From Actinobacillus succinogenes 130Z (GTDB lineage: Bacteria > Pseudomonadota > Gammaproteobacteria > Enterobacterales > Pasteurellaceae): a stretch of 64,000 nucleotides of DNA. The stretch's first letter is position 1. Each line of letters starts with the position of its first letter. Position numbers and translations under genes: made by a program. This document shows positions 33,787 to 43,567 of this stretch, piece after piece. The notes under the pieces were generated by a model that had not been told where the DNA came from, made no database searches, and worked only from the letters and a program-made list of their open reading frames with translations. The stretch covers positions 434,001 through 498,000 of the forward strand of contig NC_009655.1 in the NCBI RefSeq assembly GCF_000017245.1, written 5' to 3'.

Positions 33787-35445
33787 ATGAACGGTGCAAG
33801 ACTAGTCACAGAATGTTTGAAAGCTCACGGCGTAACCACTGTGTTCGGCTATCCGGGCGGGGCGATCATGCCCGTATACGATGCGCTGTATGACAGCGGT
33901 ATCGAACATTTCCTTTGTCGTAACGAACAGGGGGCGGCGATAGAGGCGATCGGTTACGCACGGGCACGCGGTAATGACGCCGTCGGTGTCTGTATCGCCA
34001 CTTCCGGCCCCGGCGCCACCAACCTGATTACCGGCTTGGGCGACGCCTTAATGGACAGCATTCCGGTGGTCGCCATCACCGGACAGGTAGGACGCGGGTT
34101 GATTGGTACCGACGCATTCCAGGAAGCGGATGTGCTGGGCCTTTCCCTCGGTTGTACCAAACACAGTTTCATCGTGCGTAATATCGACGAATTGCCCGAT
34201 GTGTTCGCCAAAGCCTTCCAAATTGCCTCAAGCGGCAGACCGGGCCCCGTTCTGATTGATATTCCGAAAGACGTTCAATTCGCCGAAACCCAATTACAAC
34301 CGGTCGTGCTGGAGAAATTAAATCCTGCCGCCGTGAATGCCGACGAACTGAAAAGTGCGGTGGAATTATTGAAAGTTTCCAAACGTCCGGTGGTGTATGT
34401 GGGCGGCGGCGTCGGTATGGCGCATGCGGTACCGGCGTTACGTCGTTTTCTGGAAATCAGCCGAATCCCAAGCGTTTCCACGTTAAAAGGATTGGGCGCG
34501 GTATTACCGACGGATCCGTATTATATGGGGATGATCGGCATGCACGGCACAAAGGCAGCCAATTATGCTACCCAGGAAGCGGATTTACTTATCGTACTCG
34601 GCGCGCGTTTTGATGATCGCGTCACCGGCAAATTAACCTCTTTCGCCTCCGATGCCAAAGTGATTCATGCGGATATTGATGCGGCGGAAATCGGTAAATT
34701 ACGCCGTGCGGATGTGGCGTTGAAAGGCGATTTGGAGCAAGTGCTGGAAGGGCTTGCCATGCCGTTGGATATTCAGCCTTGGCGCGAAGACGTGTTGCGG
34801 TTAAAACAGGATTTCGATTTTACCTATCAGGAAAATCAGGGTGACGGCGATATTAACCCGAACTGGTTGCTGCATACTTTGTCCCGTCGCAAAGCGGAAA
34901 ATGCCGTAGTGGTGACGGATGTGGGACAGCATCAAATGTGGGCGGCGCAACACATGCGGCATTTCGCGCCGGAAAACTTCATTACATCCGCCGGTTTCGG
35001 CACCATGGGATTCGGTTTACCGGCGGCTATCGGCGCGCAAAAAGCCCGTCCTGAAGACGATGTAATTTTAGTCACCGGCGACGGCTCCATTATGATGAAT
35101 ATTCAGGAACTGGGTGCGGTGAAATCCGGGCATGTACCGGTTAAGATTCTGTTACTCGATAACCAACGTCTCGGCATGGTGCGTCAATGGCAGTCCCTGT
35201 TCTTCCACGGTCGCCACAGTGCCACCGTGTTGGATGACAATCCGGATTTCGTTACCTTGGCTTCCGCTTTCGGTATTGCGGGCGAGCGCATTGAAAAAGC
35301 AAACGAAGTCAGCGATGCCCTGGATCGTTTACTGAACGCCGAAGACGCTTATTTCCTGCATGTCTGCATTCATGAAGACGAAAACGTCTGGCCGCTGGTG
35401 CCGCCGGGCGCCTGTAACACGGATATGATTGAAGAAATGAGTTAA
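33787..35445 (+). CDS. ilvG: Acetolactate synthase isozyme II large subunit IlvG
   Basis: ThDP-dependent enzyme condensing two pyruvates, or pyruvate and 2-oxobutyrate, at the first common step of branched-chain amino-acid synthesis. The 552-residue protein starts MNGARLVTECLKAHGVTTVFGYPGGA with catalytic Glu in NEQGAAIEAIGYARA; the ThDP motif is GDGSIMMNIQELGAVK through LLLDNQRLGMVRQWQ. It is full-length, unlike the frameshifted ilvG of E. coli K-12. The small subunit ilvM follows after 14 bases. No Leu/Val/Ile-rich leader peptide was found upstream. Confidence 0.95.
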   Translation: MNGARLVTECLKAHGVTTVFGYPGGAIMPVYDALYDSGIEHFLCRNEQGAAIEAIGYARARGNDAVGVCIATSGPGATNLITGLGDALMDSIPVVAITGQVGRGLIGTDAFQEADVLGLSLGCTKHSFIVRNIDELPDVFAKAFQIASSGRPGPVLIDIPKDVQFAETQLQPVVLEKLNPAAVNADELKSAVELLKVSKRPVVYVGGGVGMAHAVPALRRFLEISRIPSVSTLKGLGAVLPTDPYYMGMIGMHGTKAANYATQEADLLIVLGARFDDRVTGKLTSFASDAKVIHADIDAAEIGKLRRADVALKGDLEQVLEGLAMPLDIQPWREDVLRLKQDFDFTYQENQGDGDINPNWLLHTLSRRKAENAVVVTDVGQHQMWAAQHMRHFAPENFITSAGFGTMGFGLPAAIGAQKARPEDDVILVTGDGSIMMNIQELGAVKSGHVPVKILLLDNQRLGMVRQWQSLFFHGRHSATVLDDNPDFVTLASAFGIAGERIEKANEVSDALDRLLNAEDAYFLHVCIHEDENVWPLVPPGACNTDMIEEMS

Positions 35446-35459
35446 GCAAGGAACTAAAC

Positions 35460-35693
35460 ATGATACAAACCGAAATGACCATCGTGGCAAATCACCGCCC
35501 TGAAGTATTGGAACGCATTTTACGCGTGGTACGTCATCGCGGATTTACCGTCACCTGTCTGAAAATGCTGCTGGAAAACGAAAAAGTCTGGTTGGATTTA
35601 ACCGTCGCCAGCGATCGCGACGCCTGCCAATTGATGAAACAGATTGCGAAACTGTTCGATGTGGTGGACGTGACCTGCGAAAGCTGCGAATAA
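35460..35693 (+). CDS. ilvM: Acetolactate synthase small subunit IlvM
   Basis: A 77-residue ACT-domain regulatory subunit for IlvG. It begins MIQTEMTIVANHRPEVLERILRVVRHRGF, the ACT pattern, and ends in a region with two cysteines (VTCESCE). Length matches isozyme II regulatory subunits rather than the longer IlvH/IlvN. It stands between ilvG and ilvD. Confidence 0.92.
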   Translation: MIQTEMTIVANHRPEVLERILRVVRHRGFTVTCLKMLLENEKVWLDLTVASDRDACQLMKQIAKLFDVVDVTCESCE

Positions 35694-35832
35694 ACCCGTT
35701 CGCAGTAACAGCGGCGGCATTAACCTTTTCTCGTCGCTGAGCAGGATTAGAAATTAAGCAATAAAAAACGTTTGTTTTTTGACCGCACTTTGAAGACGGT
35801 CGAACCTAACAATTTTACTTGGAGAGATTATT

Positions 35833-37677
35833 ATGCCGGTTTTACGTTCGGCGACCAGTACACAAGGTCGTAATATGGCAGGCGCACGCGCATTATGGCG
35901 TGCAACGGGAATGAAAGAAAACGATTTCGGTAAACCGATTATCGCGGTGGTCAATTCTTTCACCCAATTCGTGCCGGGGCATGTTCACTTAAAAGATATG
36001 GGACAACTGGTCGCCCGCGAAATTGAAAAAGCGGGCGGCGTCGCCAAAGAATTCAATACCATCGCGGTGGACGACGGTATCGCCATGGGGCACGGCGGTA
36101 TGCTTTATTCTTTGCCGAGCCGCGATTTGATTGCGGATTCCGTGGAATACATGGTGAACGCCCACTGTGCGGATGCCATGGTTTGTATTTCCAACTGCGA
36201 CAAGATCACCCCGGGAATGTTAATGGCGGCAATGCGCCTGAACATTCCGACGATTTTTGTATCCGGCGGTCCGATGGAAGCGGGCAAAACCAAACTTTCC
36301 GATAAGTTAATCAAATTAGACTTGATCGACGCTATGATTCAAAGCGCGGACGCCAACGTATCCGACGCCGATGTGGACGTCATCGAAAAAAGCGCCTGTC
36401 CGACTTGCGGCGCTTGTTCCGGCATGTTTACCGCCAATTCCATGAACTGTCTGACCGAAGCGCTGGGGTTAAGCCTGCCGGGCAACGGTTCTATGCTGGC
36501 GACTCATGCGGATCGTAAAGAACTGTTCTTGGAAGCCGGGCGCAAAATCGTAGAAATCTGCAAACGTCACTATGAACAAGACGACTACAGCGTTCTTCCG
36601 CGTTCCATCGCAACCTTTGAAGCTTTCGAAAACGCCATGAGTCTGGATATCGCCATGGGCGGTTCCAGCAATACCGTACTTCACTTGTTAGCGGTGGCGC
36701 AGGAAGCGGGCGTAGATTTCAAAATGGCGGACATCGACCGTTTATCCCGCGTGGTGCCTTGCCTAAGCAAAATCGCGCCGAATACCAATAAATATCATAT
36801 GGAAGACGTTCACCGCGCCGGCGGTATTATGGGGATTGTCGGCGAATTGGATCGTGCCGGGTTAATTCACCGCAAGGTGAAAACCATTTTGGGTTTAACC
36901 ATGGAAGAACAGCTTAATCAATACGATATCATACGTAACAAAGATGAAAAATTGAACAAATTCTTCCGCGCCGGTCCGGCGGGTATTCGTACTACGGAAG
37001 CGTTTTCTCAGGATTGTCGTTGGGATACGGTGGACGACGACCGCGCCAACGGCTGTATCCGCGATCGGGCCCATGCGGTTACGGAAGAAGGCGGATTGGC
37101 GGTTCTGTTCGGTAATATTGCGGAAGACGGTTGTATCGTGAAAACCGCGGGCGTAGACGAATCCATCTGGAAGTTTACCGGTAAAGCCATCGTGTTCGAA
37201 AGTCAGGAAGACGCCGTTGCCGGTATTTTGGGCGGCAAAGTGAAAGAAGGTCATGTGGTGGTGATTCGCTACGAAGGTCCGAAAGGCGGCCCTGGTATGC
37301 AGGAAATGCTGTATCCGACCAGCTATCTGAAATCTATGGGATTGGGTAAAAAATGCGCATTATTGACGGACGGTCGTTTCTCCGGCGGTACGTCCGGTTT
37401 ATCCATCGGCCACGCTTCGCCGGAGGCGGCTTCCGGCGGCGCTATCGGCTTGGTTAATAACGACGACATCATTGAAATCGATATTCCGAACCGTGCCATC
37501 AATCTGGTGCTTCCGGATGAAGAACTAGCGGTTCGTCGTGCGGCTATGGAAGCCAAAGGTGCGCGCGCATGGCAACCGGAAAACCGTCGGCGCGAAGTTT
37601 CCACCGCATTGAAAATCTTTGGTCATTTCGCTACATCGGCGGACAAAGGTGCGGTGCGCGATAAAACAAAACTTTAA
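35833..37677 (+). CDS. ilvD: Dihydroxy-acid dehydratase IlvD
   Basis: Iron-sulfur enzyme that dehydrates dihydroxy-acids to the 2-keto precursors of valine and isoleucine. The 614-residue protein has the cluster cysteines in VCISNCDKITPGM and CPTCGACSGMFTANSMNC, and the conserved GGSSNTVLHLLA and LTDGRFSGGTSGLSIGH regions. It is 139 bases after ilvM (the gap holds an uptake signal) and probably in the same unit. ilvE, between them in enterobacteria, is absent. Confidence 0.97.
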   Translation: MPVLRSATSTQGRNMAGARALWRATGMKENDFGKPIIAVVNSFTQFVPGHVHLKDMGQLVAREIEKAGGVAKEFNTIAVDDGIAMGHGGMLYSLPSRDLIADSVEYMVNAHCADAMVCISNCDKITPGMLMAAMRLNIPTIFVSGGPMEAGKTKLSDKLIKLDLIDAMIQSADANVSDADVDVIEKSACPTCGACSGMFTANSMNCLTEALGLSLPGNGSMLATHADRKELFLEAGRKIVEICKRHYEQDDYSVLPRSIATFEAFENAMSLDIAMGGSSNTVLHLLAVAQEAGVDFKMADIDRLSRVVPCLSKIAPNTNKYHMEDVHRAGGIMGIVGELDRAGLIHRKVKTILGLTMEEQLNQYDIIRNKDEKLNKFFRAGPAGIRTTEAFSQDCRWDTVDDDRANGCIRDRAHAVTEEGGLAVLFGNIAEDGCIVKTAGVDESIWKFTGKAIVFESQEDAVAGILGGKVKEGHVVVIRYEGPKGGPGMQEMLYPTSYLKSMGLGKKCALLTDGRFSGGTSGLSIGHASPEAASGGAIGLVNNDDIIEIDIPNRAINLVLPDEELAVRRAAMEAKGARAWQPENRRREVSTALKIFGHFATSADKGAVRDKTKL

Positions 37678-37680
37678 GCG

Positions 37681-37714
37681 AAAAAGTGCGGTTATTTTGA
37701 CCGCACTTTTATTT
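37681..37714. terminator. Inverted uptake-signal pair after ilvD
   Basis: AAAGTGCGGT and ACCGCACTTT form a 10-bp stem around TATTTTG, flanked by A and T runs. It may end or attenuate the ilvGMD transcript before the ZIP gene. Confidence 0.65.
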
Positions 37715-37748
37715 GTGTCAGGGCATGAATAGACATGGAGAGATGTGA

Positions 37749-38579
37749 ATGGTTGATTATTTCTTGTCGTTGAATCCTGTTTGTCAGGCGTTTGTCGCCG
37801 GCTTGTTCACTTGGGGATGTACCGTTTTCGGTTCGGCATTTGTCTATTTTTTCAAACATGTAGACCGCAAATTGCTCGACATTCTGATGGGTGCCGCGGC
37901 AGGGGTGATGATTGCCGCCTCCTTTTGGTCGTTACTCAACCCCGCGTTGGATTACGCGCAAGCGGATTACGGAAATTGGGCCTGGGTGCCGGTGGCGATC
38001 GGTTTTATTGTCGGCGGTTATTGCTTGCGATTGCTCGATAAATTCGTACCGCACCTGCATTTAAACATGCCTGTGGAAAAGGCGGAAGGATTGCTGGAAT
38101 ACAAGAAAAAACTGTCGAAATCCACCTTGCTGTTTCTGGCCATCACCATTCATAATTTTCCCGAGGGTTTGGCGGTCGGCGTCACTTTCGGCGCCTTGGC
38201 GTCACAAACGGCGGATATGAGTTTGTCCTTAATGGGTGCCGTCAGTTTGGCGGTAGGTATCGGGTTACAGAACATTCCCGAAGGCGCGGCGTTGTCGTTG
38301 CCGATTCGTGCCGAAGGCAACAGTCGCCGGAAGGCTTTCTGGTACGGTTCCATGTCCGCCGTTGTGGAACCTGTCGGTGCCGTATTGGGCGCCGCTTTTG
38401 TGATGTCCGTGACTTCTATTTTGCCTTACGCTCTGGCGTTTGCCGCCGGCGCGATGATTTTCGTGGTGGTGGAAGAACTGATTCCCGAATCTCAAAGTAA
38501 CGGTTACGGCGACAGCGCCACCATGGGGTTAATGCTGGGTTTTGTGGTGATGATGGTGTTAGACGTGGCGTTGGGCTAA
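37749..38579 (+). CDS. ZIP-family metal transporter (GufA-like)
   Basis: A 276-residue, roughly eight-helix membrane protein. The metal-binding motifs of ZIP proteins are TIHNFPEGLAVGVTFGA and GLQNIPEGAALSLPI, followed by FAAGAMIFVVVEELIPE. This is the GufA/ZupT-like branch; zinc or iron are the likely substrates. It is placed between ilvD and ilvA, behind a terminator-like hairpin, and has no obvious tie to amino-acid synthesis. Confidence 0.88.
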   Translation: MVDYFLSLNPVCQAFVAGLFTWGCTVFGSAFVYFFKHVDRKLLDILMGAAAGVMIAASFWSLLNPALDYAQADYGNWAWVPVAIGFIVGGYCLRLLDKFVPHLHLNMPVEKAEGLLEYKKKLSKSTLLFLAITIHNFPEGLAVGVTFGALASQTADMSLSLMGAVSLAVGIGLQNIPEGAALSLPIRAEGNSRRKAFWYGSMSAVVEPVGAVLGAAFVMSVTSILPYALAFAAGAMIFVVVEELIPESQSNGYGDSATMGLMLGFVVMMVLDVALG

Positions 38580-38686
38580 AAGTGCGGTCGGAAATTTCAA
38601 CATTTTTGAAGACGGTTTAACATACGGAAAACGAAAAAAGCGTTTCGGCGGTTATGCGAACAATAAAAAGAAAAACGGAATAAATT

Positions 38687-40225
38687 ATGACGAACAACTT
38701 ATCAAAACAACCTATCGGCTCGGAATATCTCAGAGCGGTATTAAGTTCTAAAGTGTATGACTTGGCGCAAGTCACGCCGTTGCAGGCTATGCCGAAATTA
38801 TCGGAAAAACTGGAAAATCGGATTTTTGTCAAACGGGAAGACCGCCAGCCGGTGCACAGTTTCAAATTACGCGGAGCTTACGCCATGATCGCGGGGCTGG
38901 TGCCGGAACAAAAAGCGGCGGGTGTTATTACCGCTTCCGCCGGCAATCATGCGCAGGGCGTGGCGTTATCCGCCAAAAACGCCGGTATTCGCGCGTTAAT
39001 CGTGATGCCGCAGAATACGCCGTCCATTAAGGTGGACGCCGTCCGCGCTTTCGGCGGAGAAGTGTTGTTGCACGGCGCCAACTTTGATGAAGCCAAAGCC
39101 AAAGCGCTGGAGCTTTCCGCAAGCGAACATATGACATTTATTCCGCCTTTCGATCATCCCGCCGTGATAGCCGGTCAGGGGTCTATCGGTATGGAGATTA
39201 TTCAGCAGAACAGCCGTGTCGATCGCGTCTTCGTGCCGGTGGGCGGCGGCGGTTTGGCGGCGGGGATTGCCGTGCTGATCAAACAATTAATGCCGGAAAT
39301 TAAAGTAATCGGTGTGGAAGCGGAAGATTCCGCCTGTCTGAAGGCCGCGCTGGAAGCGGGGAAACCGGTGGATTTGGAACGCGTCGGGCTGTTTGCGGAC
39401 GGCGTGGCGGTGAAACGAATCGGTGACGAAACTTTCCGCGTTTGCCGGCAATATCTGGATGATGTAATAACCGTTGACGGCGACGAAATCTGCGCGGCGA
39501 TGAAAGATATGTTCGAAAATGTGCGTGCGGTGTCCGAACCGTCCGGCGCGTTGTCGCTGGCGGGCTTGAAAAAATACGTGAAAACCCATCGCATCAAAGG
39601 CGAAACGCTGGTGAACGTGCTTTCCGGCGCCAACCTGAATTTCCATACTTTGCGTTATGTGTCCGAACGTTGCGAAATCGGCGAACAAAACGAAGCTTTA
39701 TTTGCCGTCACCATTCCGGAACAGCGGGGCAGCTTCTTAAAATTCTGTCAGATTTTAGGACAAAATGCGGTGACGGAATTTAACTATCGTTATACGGACG
39801 AACTGCAGGCGCGCATTTTTGTGGGAGTGCGGATTACCGGCGGCGAAGAAAAAGCGATGATTCTGACGCAACTGAAACAGGGCGGTTATGACGTGCAGGA
39901 TTTATCCGATGACGAAATCGCCAAAACCCATGTGCGTTATATGATCGGCGGACGCTCGTCCAGTCTGCTTAAGGAGCGACTTTACAGTTTCGAATTTCCG
40001 GAACAGAAAGGCGCGTTGTTAAAATTTCTGGAAACCTTGGGTACCACCAAAGCCAATATTTCGCTGTTCCATTATCGCGGACACGGCGCGGATTATGGCG
40101 ATGTGCTTGCCGGTTTCCAAATCGAAGACAGTGATTTACGGGCGTTTAACGAGCACTTGCAAGCACTGGGTTACGGTTATCAGGATGTCACGGACAGCCC
40201 GGCTTACCGCTATTTTCTGCTGTAA
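38687..40225 (+). CDS. ilvA: Threonine deaminase (biosynthetic) IlvA
   Basis: PLP enzyme making 2-oxobutyrate from threonine for isoleucine synthesis, with allosteric control by isoleucine. The catalytic domain has the lysine motif PVHSFKLRGAYAM and the phosphate-binding loop PVGGGGLAAGIA. Two ACT-like regulatory segments follow (FAVTIPEQRGSFLKF and YSFEFPEQKGALLKFL). The 512-residue length marks the regulated biosynthetic form, not TdcB. Confidence 0.97.
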   Translation: MTNNLSKQPIGSEYLRAVLSSKVYDLAQVTPLQAMPKLSEKLENRIFVKREDRQPVHSFKLRGAYAMIAGLVPEQKAAGVITASAGNHAQGVALSAKNAGIRALIVMPQNTPSIKVDAVRAFGGEVLLHGANFDEAKAKALELSASEHMTFIPPFDHPAVIAGQGSIGMEIIQQNSRVDRVFVPVGGGGLAAGIAVLIKQLMPEIKVIGVEAEDSACLKAALEAGKPVDLERVGLFADGVAVKRIGDETFRVCRQYLDDVITVDGDEICAAMKDMFENVRAVSEPSGALSLAGLKKYVKTHRIKGETLVNVLSGANLNFHTLRYVSERCEIGEQNEALFAVTIPEQRGSFLKFCQILGQNAVTEFNYRYTDELQARIFVGVRITGGEEKAMILTQLKQGGYDVQDLSDDEIAKTHVRYMIGGRSSSLLKERLYSFEFPEQKGALLKFLETLGTTKANISLFHYRGHGADYGDVLAGFQIEDSDLRAFNEHLQALGYGYQDVTDSPAYRYFLL

Positions 40226-40253
40226 CGGCAAGCGCTAAATTAGAGCGGATAGA

Positions 40254-40296
40254 CAAAGTGCGGTGAAAAATAAACGTTTTTTCACCGCACTTTTTT
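40254..40296. terminator. Inverted uptake-signal-like terminator between ilvA and ygfZ
   Basis: AAAGTGCGGTGAAAAA and TTTTTTCACCGCACTTT form a 16-bp near-perfect stem, with a T-run toward ilvA readthrough and an A-run for the minus strand. Both arms carry a G in place of the usual C after the 9-base core, so the pair has co-varied. Confidence 0.75.
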
Positions 40297-40313
40297 CTTT
40301 TTTGCCGTTCGTT

Positions 40314-41135
40314 TTAAGCGTCTAAATCATAGGGCAAAGGCTGTAATTCGAGAGGAAGCTGATTTTTCGCCAGGCGGAATGCCGGGTTATCTTCAAAGCG
40401 GTTTAACACCACTTGCAGCCATAATTCGCCGTCGGCGTGAAGAGCATAGAGAATGGTGCCGGTTTTACGCCAGCCGCTTTCCAGTTGCATTTCGATTTCG
40501 CCGCCGCATTCCGGAATGGAATCCGTCGCGGCTTTAAAGACGTACATCGCCCGTTTGTTAGCACCGCGGTATTTGGCACGCGCCACCGTTTCCTGCCCGA
40601 TATAACAGCCTTTATGAAAGGAAACCGCTTGTTCGATTGCCTGCAAATTCAAGGCTTGCGGAATAAATTCGAACTGGGATTGTTCCGTTAAAATCGGATA
40701 GCCTTGCTGAATATCCGCCAAATCCCAAAGGGCAGAATCGGCGTTAAAAGCGACCGCACTTTGAGGGTTGATTAAAATCGCGCGATTGTTGAATTTCGCT
40801 TGTACGGGCAGCTCCGTTTCACCGATTATGCCCACCGGTTCGGCTTCTTCCTGTGTGAAGGCCACTTTCGAAAACACCGCATATTTTTTGAGCTGGTCAA
40901 GGGCGGCAGGCAGCAAACAGGTTCGGATTAACGCGTAAAAACGTTTTTCCGACAGTCGGATCAAACGGAAAACCGCACTCATTTTGCCTTTCGGATCGCA
41001 GTGGGCGGTGAAGGTGGAATCGCCCGCCGCAAGAGCGGTGACATCCGCCGTCAGTTGCCCTTGTAAATAGCTTTCCGCGTCATCGCCTTCAACGCGGATT
41101 AACGTATATTGGCTTAATTCGATGAATTGCGTCAT
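40314..41135 (-). CDS. ygfZ: tRNA-modifying / Fe-S maturation protein YgfZ
   Basis: Folate-binding protein related to GcvT that supports maturation of iron-sulfur enzymes such as MiaB. The signature KGCYIGQETVARAKYRG, with the reactive cysteine, lies near residue 195 of 273. The last residue codons are 2 bases downstream of the yicC gene on the same strand, so the two are co-transcribed. An uptake signal is translated in frame near 40750. Confidence 0.92.
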   Translation of the reverse strand: MTQFIELSQYTLIRVEGDDAESYLQGQLTADVTALAAGDSTFTAHCDPKGKMSAVFRLIRLSEKRFYALIRTCLLPAALDQLKKYAVFSKVAFTQEEAEPVGIIGETELPVQAKFNNRAILINPQSAVAFNADSALWDLADIQQGYPILTEQSQFEFIPQALNLQAIEQAVSFHKGCYIGQETVARAKYRGANKRAMYVFKAATDSIPECGGEIEMQLESGWRKTGTILYALHADGELWLQVVLNRFEDNPAFRLAKNQLPLELQPLPYDLDA

Positions 41136-41137
41136 AC

Positions 41138-42001
41138 TTACTCCAAGTTTTGAATTTGTTCGCGCATTTGTTCGATTAATACTTTCAGTTCCACGGCGGA
41201 CGCCGTGATGTCGGCGTTAATGGATTTTGACGCCAGCGTGTTGGATTCGCGGTTTAATTCCTGCATCATAAAATCCAGTTTGCGTCCGACGGCACCGCCT
41301 TTTTTCAGAATAGATGCGGTTTCTTTCACGTGCATTTGCAGTCGGTCGAGTTCTTCCGCGACATCCACCCGTTGCGCCAGTAAAATCATTTCCTGTTCTA
41401 ATCGGGTCGGATCCGGTTGCAGCTGAATTTCTTCGAAACGTTGCAGTAAACGTTCGCGCTGCCATTGTAAAACCGCCGGCATTTGCGACCGCACTTTGTC
41501 CGCTTCCACGGAAATGGCGTCCAACCGTTGCTGAATAACGGCATGCAGTTTCTCGCCTTCACGTCCGCGCATGGCAATGAATTCCTGTAATAATTGATCG
41601 AATGCCGCCAATAAATCCTGACTGATAGCGTCCAAATCCTGCTCGGGCGCTTCGACTACGCCGGGATAGCGCAACACGTCCGTTAAACTTAATTCGCCTT
41701 CGCCCGCCGCAGTTTTAATCCATTTGAGCGACTGAATGACCTGTTCGGCGAATTCTTTATTCAGATTTAACTGTGTGGCGGCAGCCTGTTTGGTTTCAAT
41801 ACGCAGGCTGCATTCGATTTTGCCGCGGGTTAGATTTTGCCGCAGTTTTTCGCGCAGAGTATTTTCCAAGCCGCGGAACGGTTCCGGCAGGCGGAAAAAA
41901 TTTTCCAGATAACGCTGGTTGACCGAACGGATTTCCCACACGGCGTTGCCCCAGTCTTTTTTCATTTCGTGGCGGGCAAAGGCGGTCATGCTGTAAATCA
42001 T
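41138..42001 (-). CDS. yicC: YicC family endoribonuclease-like protein
   Basis: A 287-residue protein of the YicC family, a nuclease affecting small RNA turnover and stationary-phase survival in E. coli. It starts MIYSMTAFARHE and ends KVLIEQMREQIQNLE, with LDFMMQELNRESNTLASKS near the C-terminus, the DUF1732 signature. The ATG at 42001 follows GGGAG; the longer frame adds seven unsupported residues. It is divergent from rph, the same pairing as in E. coli. Confidence 0.92.
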   Translation of the reverse strand: MIYSMTAFARHEMKKDWGNAVWEIRSVNQRYLENFFRLPEPFRGLENTLREKLRQNLTRGKIECSLRIETKQAAATQLNLNKEFAEQVIQSLKWIKTAAGEGELSLTDVLRYPGVVEAPEQDLDAISQDLLAAFDQLLQEFIAMRGREGEKLHAVIQQRLDAISVEADKVRSQMPAVLQWQRERLLQRFEEIQLQPDPTRLEQEMILLAQRVDVAEELDRLQMHVKETASILKKGGAVGRKLDFMMQELNRESNTLASKSINADITASAVELKVLIEQMREQIQNLE

Positions 42002-42166
42002 ATTTTTCTCCCGATTTTTCATATATCAATTTACCGCGCCTATTCTACTGTGAAACGTCGCAAAGAAAAACGCTTAATTTGTAAGGGATTTACGTGTATG
42101 AAATTTCGTTTATAGCATTTTGCATGCTAAAATGACCGCACTTTTAGCACAATCAAGGAATACAGA

Positions 42167-42883
42167 ATGCGTCCGAATAACAGAGCAATCAATCAACCCC
42201 GTCCGATTAAAATCACCCGTCATTACACCAAGCATGCGGAAGGTTCCGTATTGGTGGAATTCGGCGACACCAAAGTGTTGTGCACCGCGACGGTGGACGA
42301 AAGCGTGCCGCGTTTTTTGAAGGGACAGGGGCAGGGCTGGGTGACGGCGGAATACGGTATGTTGCCGCGTTCCACTCACAGCCGTATGCAGCGTGAAGCG
42401 GCGAAAGGCAAACAAGGCGGACGTACTATGGAAATTCAGCGTTTAATCGCTCGTTCTTTGCGTGCCATGGTCGATTTGGAAGCGCTCGGCGAACGTTCCG
42501 TCACCCTGGACTGCGATGTGATTCAGGCGGACGGCGGCACCCGTACGGCATCCATTACCGGTGCCTGTGTAGCGTTAATCGACGCCGTTAACGGTTTGGT
42601 GGACAACGGTACTTTAACGGTCAGCCCGCTGAAAGGCCTGGTCGCCGCCATTTCCGTGGGCATTGTGGACGGTACGCCGGTGTGCGATTTGGAATATGTG
42701 GAAGATTCCGCCGCGGAAACCGACATGAACGTGGTGATGATGGAAGACGGACGTATGATTGAAGTGCAGGGCACGGCGGAGGGCGAACCTTTCAGCCACG
42801 AAGAACTGTTAACTTTGCTAAATCTGGCGAAACAAGGCTGCAAGCGAATTTTCGAAGCGCAACGCGCGGCGTTAGCCGACTAA
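42167..42883 (+). CDS. rph: Ribonuclease PH
   Basis: Phosphate-dependent 3'-exoribonuclease that trims tRNA precursors. The 238-residue length is intact (unlike the frameshifted E. coli K-12 gene). RSTHSRMQREAAKGKQGGRTMEIQRLI and the phosphate-binding region GGTRTASITGACVAL are family motifs. pyrE follows after 28 bases, and an uptake signal separates them. Confidence 0.97.
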   Translation: MRPNNRAINQPRPIKITRHYTKHAEGSVLVEFGDTKVLCTATVDESVPRFLKGQGQGWVTAEYGMLPRSTHSRMQREAAKGKQGGRTMEIQRLIARSLRAMVDLEALGERSVTLDCDVIQADGGTRTASITGACVALIDAVNGLVDNGTLTVSPLKGLVAAISVGIVDGTPVCDLEYVEDSAAETDMNVVMMEDGRMIEVQGTAEGEPFSHEELLTLLNLAKQGCKRIFEAQRAALAD

Positions 42884-42911
42884 AGTGCGGTCGGTTTTTC
42901 AGGAGTTTTTT

Positions 42912-43556
42912 ATGCAGGATTACAAAATCGAATTTATTAAATTTGCCTTAAGTCGTAACGTATTACGCTTTGGCGAATTTAAACTGAAATCCGGTCGCGT
43001 CAGCCCGTATTTCTTCAACGCGGGCTTGTTCAATACCGGTGCGGATTTAGCCCGTCTGGGCGAATTTTATGCGGCGGCGATTCAAGCCAATCGGCTGGCT
43101 TACGACGTGATTTTCGGCCCCGCCTACAAAGGCATTCCTATCGGCACGACGGTTTCCGTCGCGTTGTTCAATCGGTTCGGGCTGGATAAACCCGTGTGTT
43201 TTAACCGCAAAGAAGCGAAAGATCACGGCGAAGGCGGCAATCTTATCGGTTCGCCGTTGCAGGGCAACGTGTTGCTGGTGGACGATGTGATCACCGCCGG
43301 CACCGCTATTCGCGAAGCCATGGATATTATCGCGGCAAACGGCGCAACGCTGAGCGCTGTGGTGATTGCCTTAAACCGTAAAGAACGCGGTAAGGGGGAG
43401 CTGTCTGCCGTTCAGGAAGTGGAACGGGATTATCAATGCCGCGTACTGTCCATTATCGAGTTGGACGATTTACTCGCTTTCCTCGAAACCGACAGTGAAT
43501 ACAGCCGGTATCTGCCGTCGATGAAGGCTTATCGCGAACAGTTCGGCGTCGCCTGA
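42912..43556 (+). CDS. pyrE: Orotate phosphoribosyltransferase PyrE
   Basis: Forms orotidine-5'-phosphate from orotate and PRPP in pyrimidine synthesis. The 214-residue product has the PRPP-binding motif LLVDDVITAGTAIREA and the flexible catalytic loop NRKEAKDHGEGG. The start is the ATG at 42912 behind AGGAG; an upstream alternative start at 42885 overlaps the uptake signal. Co-transcription with rph is conserved; no attenuator with a pyrimidine-run leader is obvious. Confidence 0.97.
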   Translation: MQDYKIEFIKFALSRNVLRFGEFKLKSGRVSPYFFNAGLFNTGADLARLGEFYAAAIQANRLAYDVIFGPAYKGIPIGTTVSVALFNRFGLDKPVCFNRKEAKDHGEGGNLIGSPLQGNVLLVDDVITAGTAIREAMDIIAANGATLSAVVIALNRKERGKGELSAVQEVERDYQCRVLSIIELDDLLAFLETDSEYSRYLPSMKAYREQFGVA

Positions 43557-43567
43557 TTTCAGCGCAG

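Noticed and set aside
33702..33893. Possible ilv leader peptide before ilvG
   Set aside because: The frame overlaps ilvG, lacks runs of Leu, Val or Ile codons and has no terminator pair after it.
42120..42415. Frames opposite or beside the start of rph
   Set aside because: They are shadows of rph; the RNase PH match covers the region fully.
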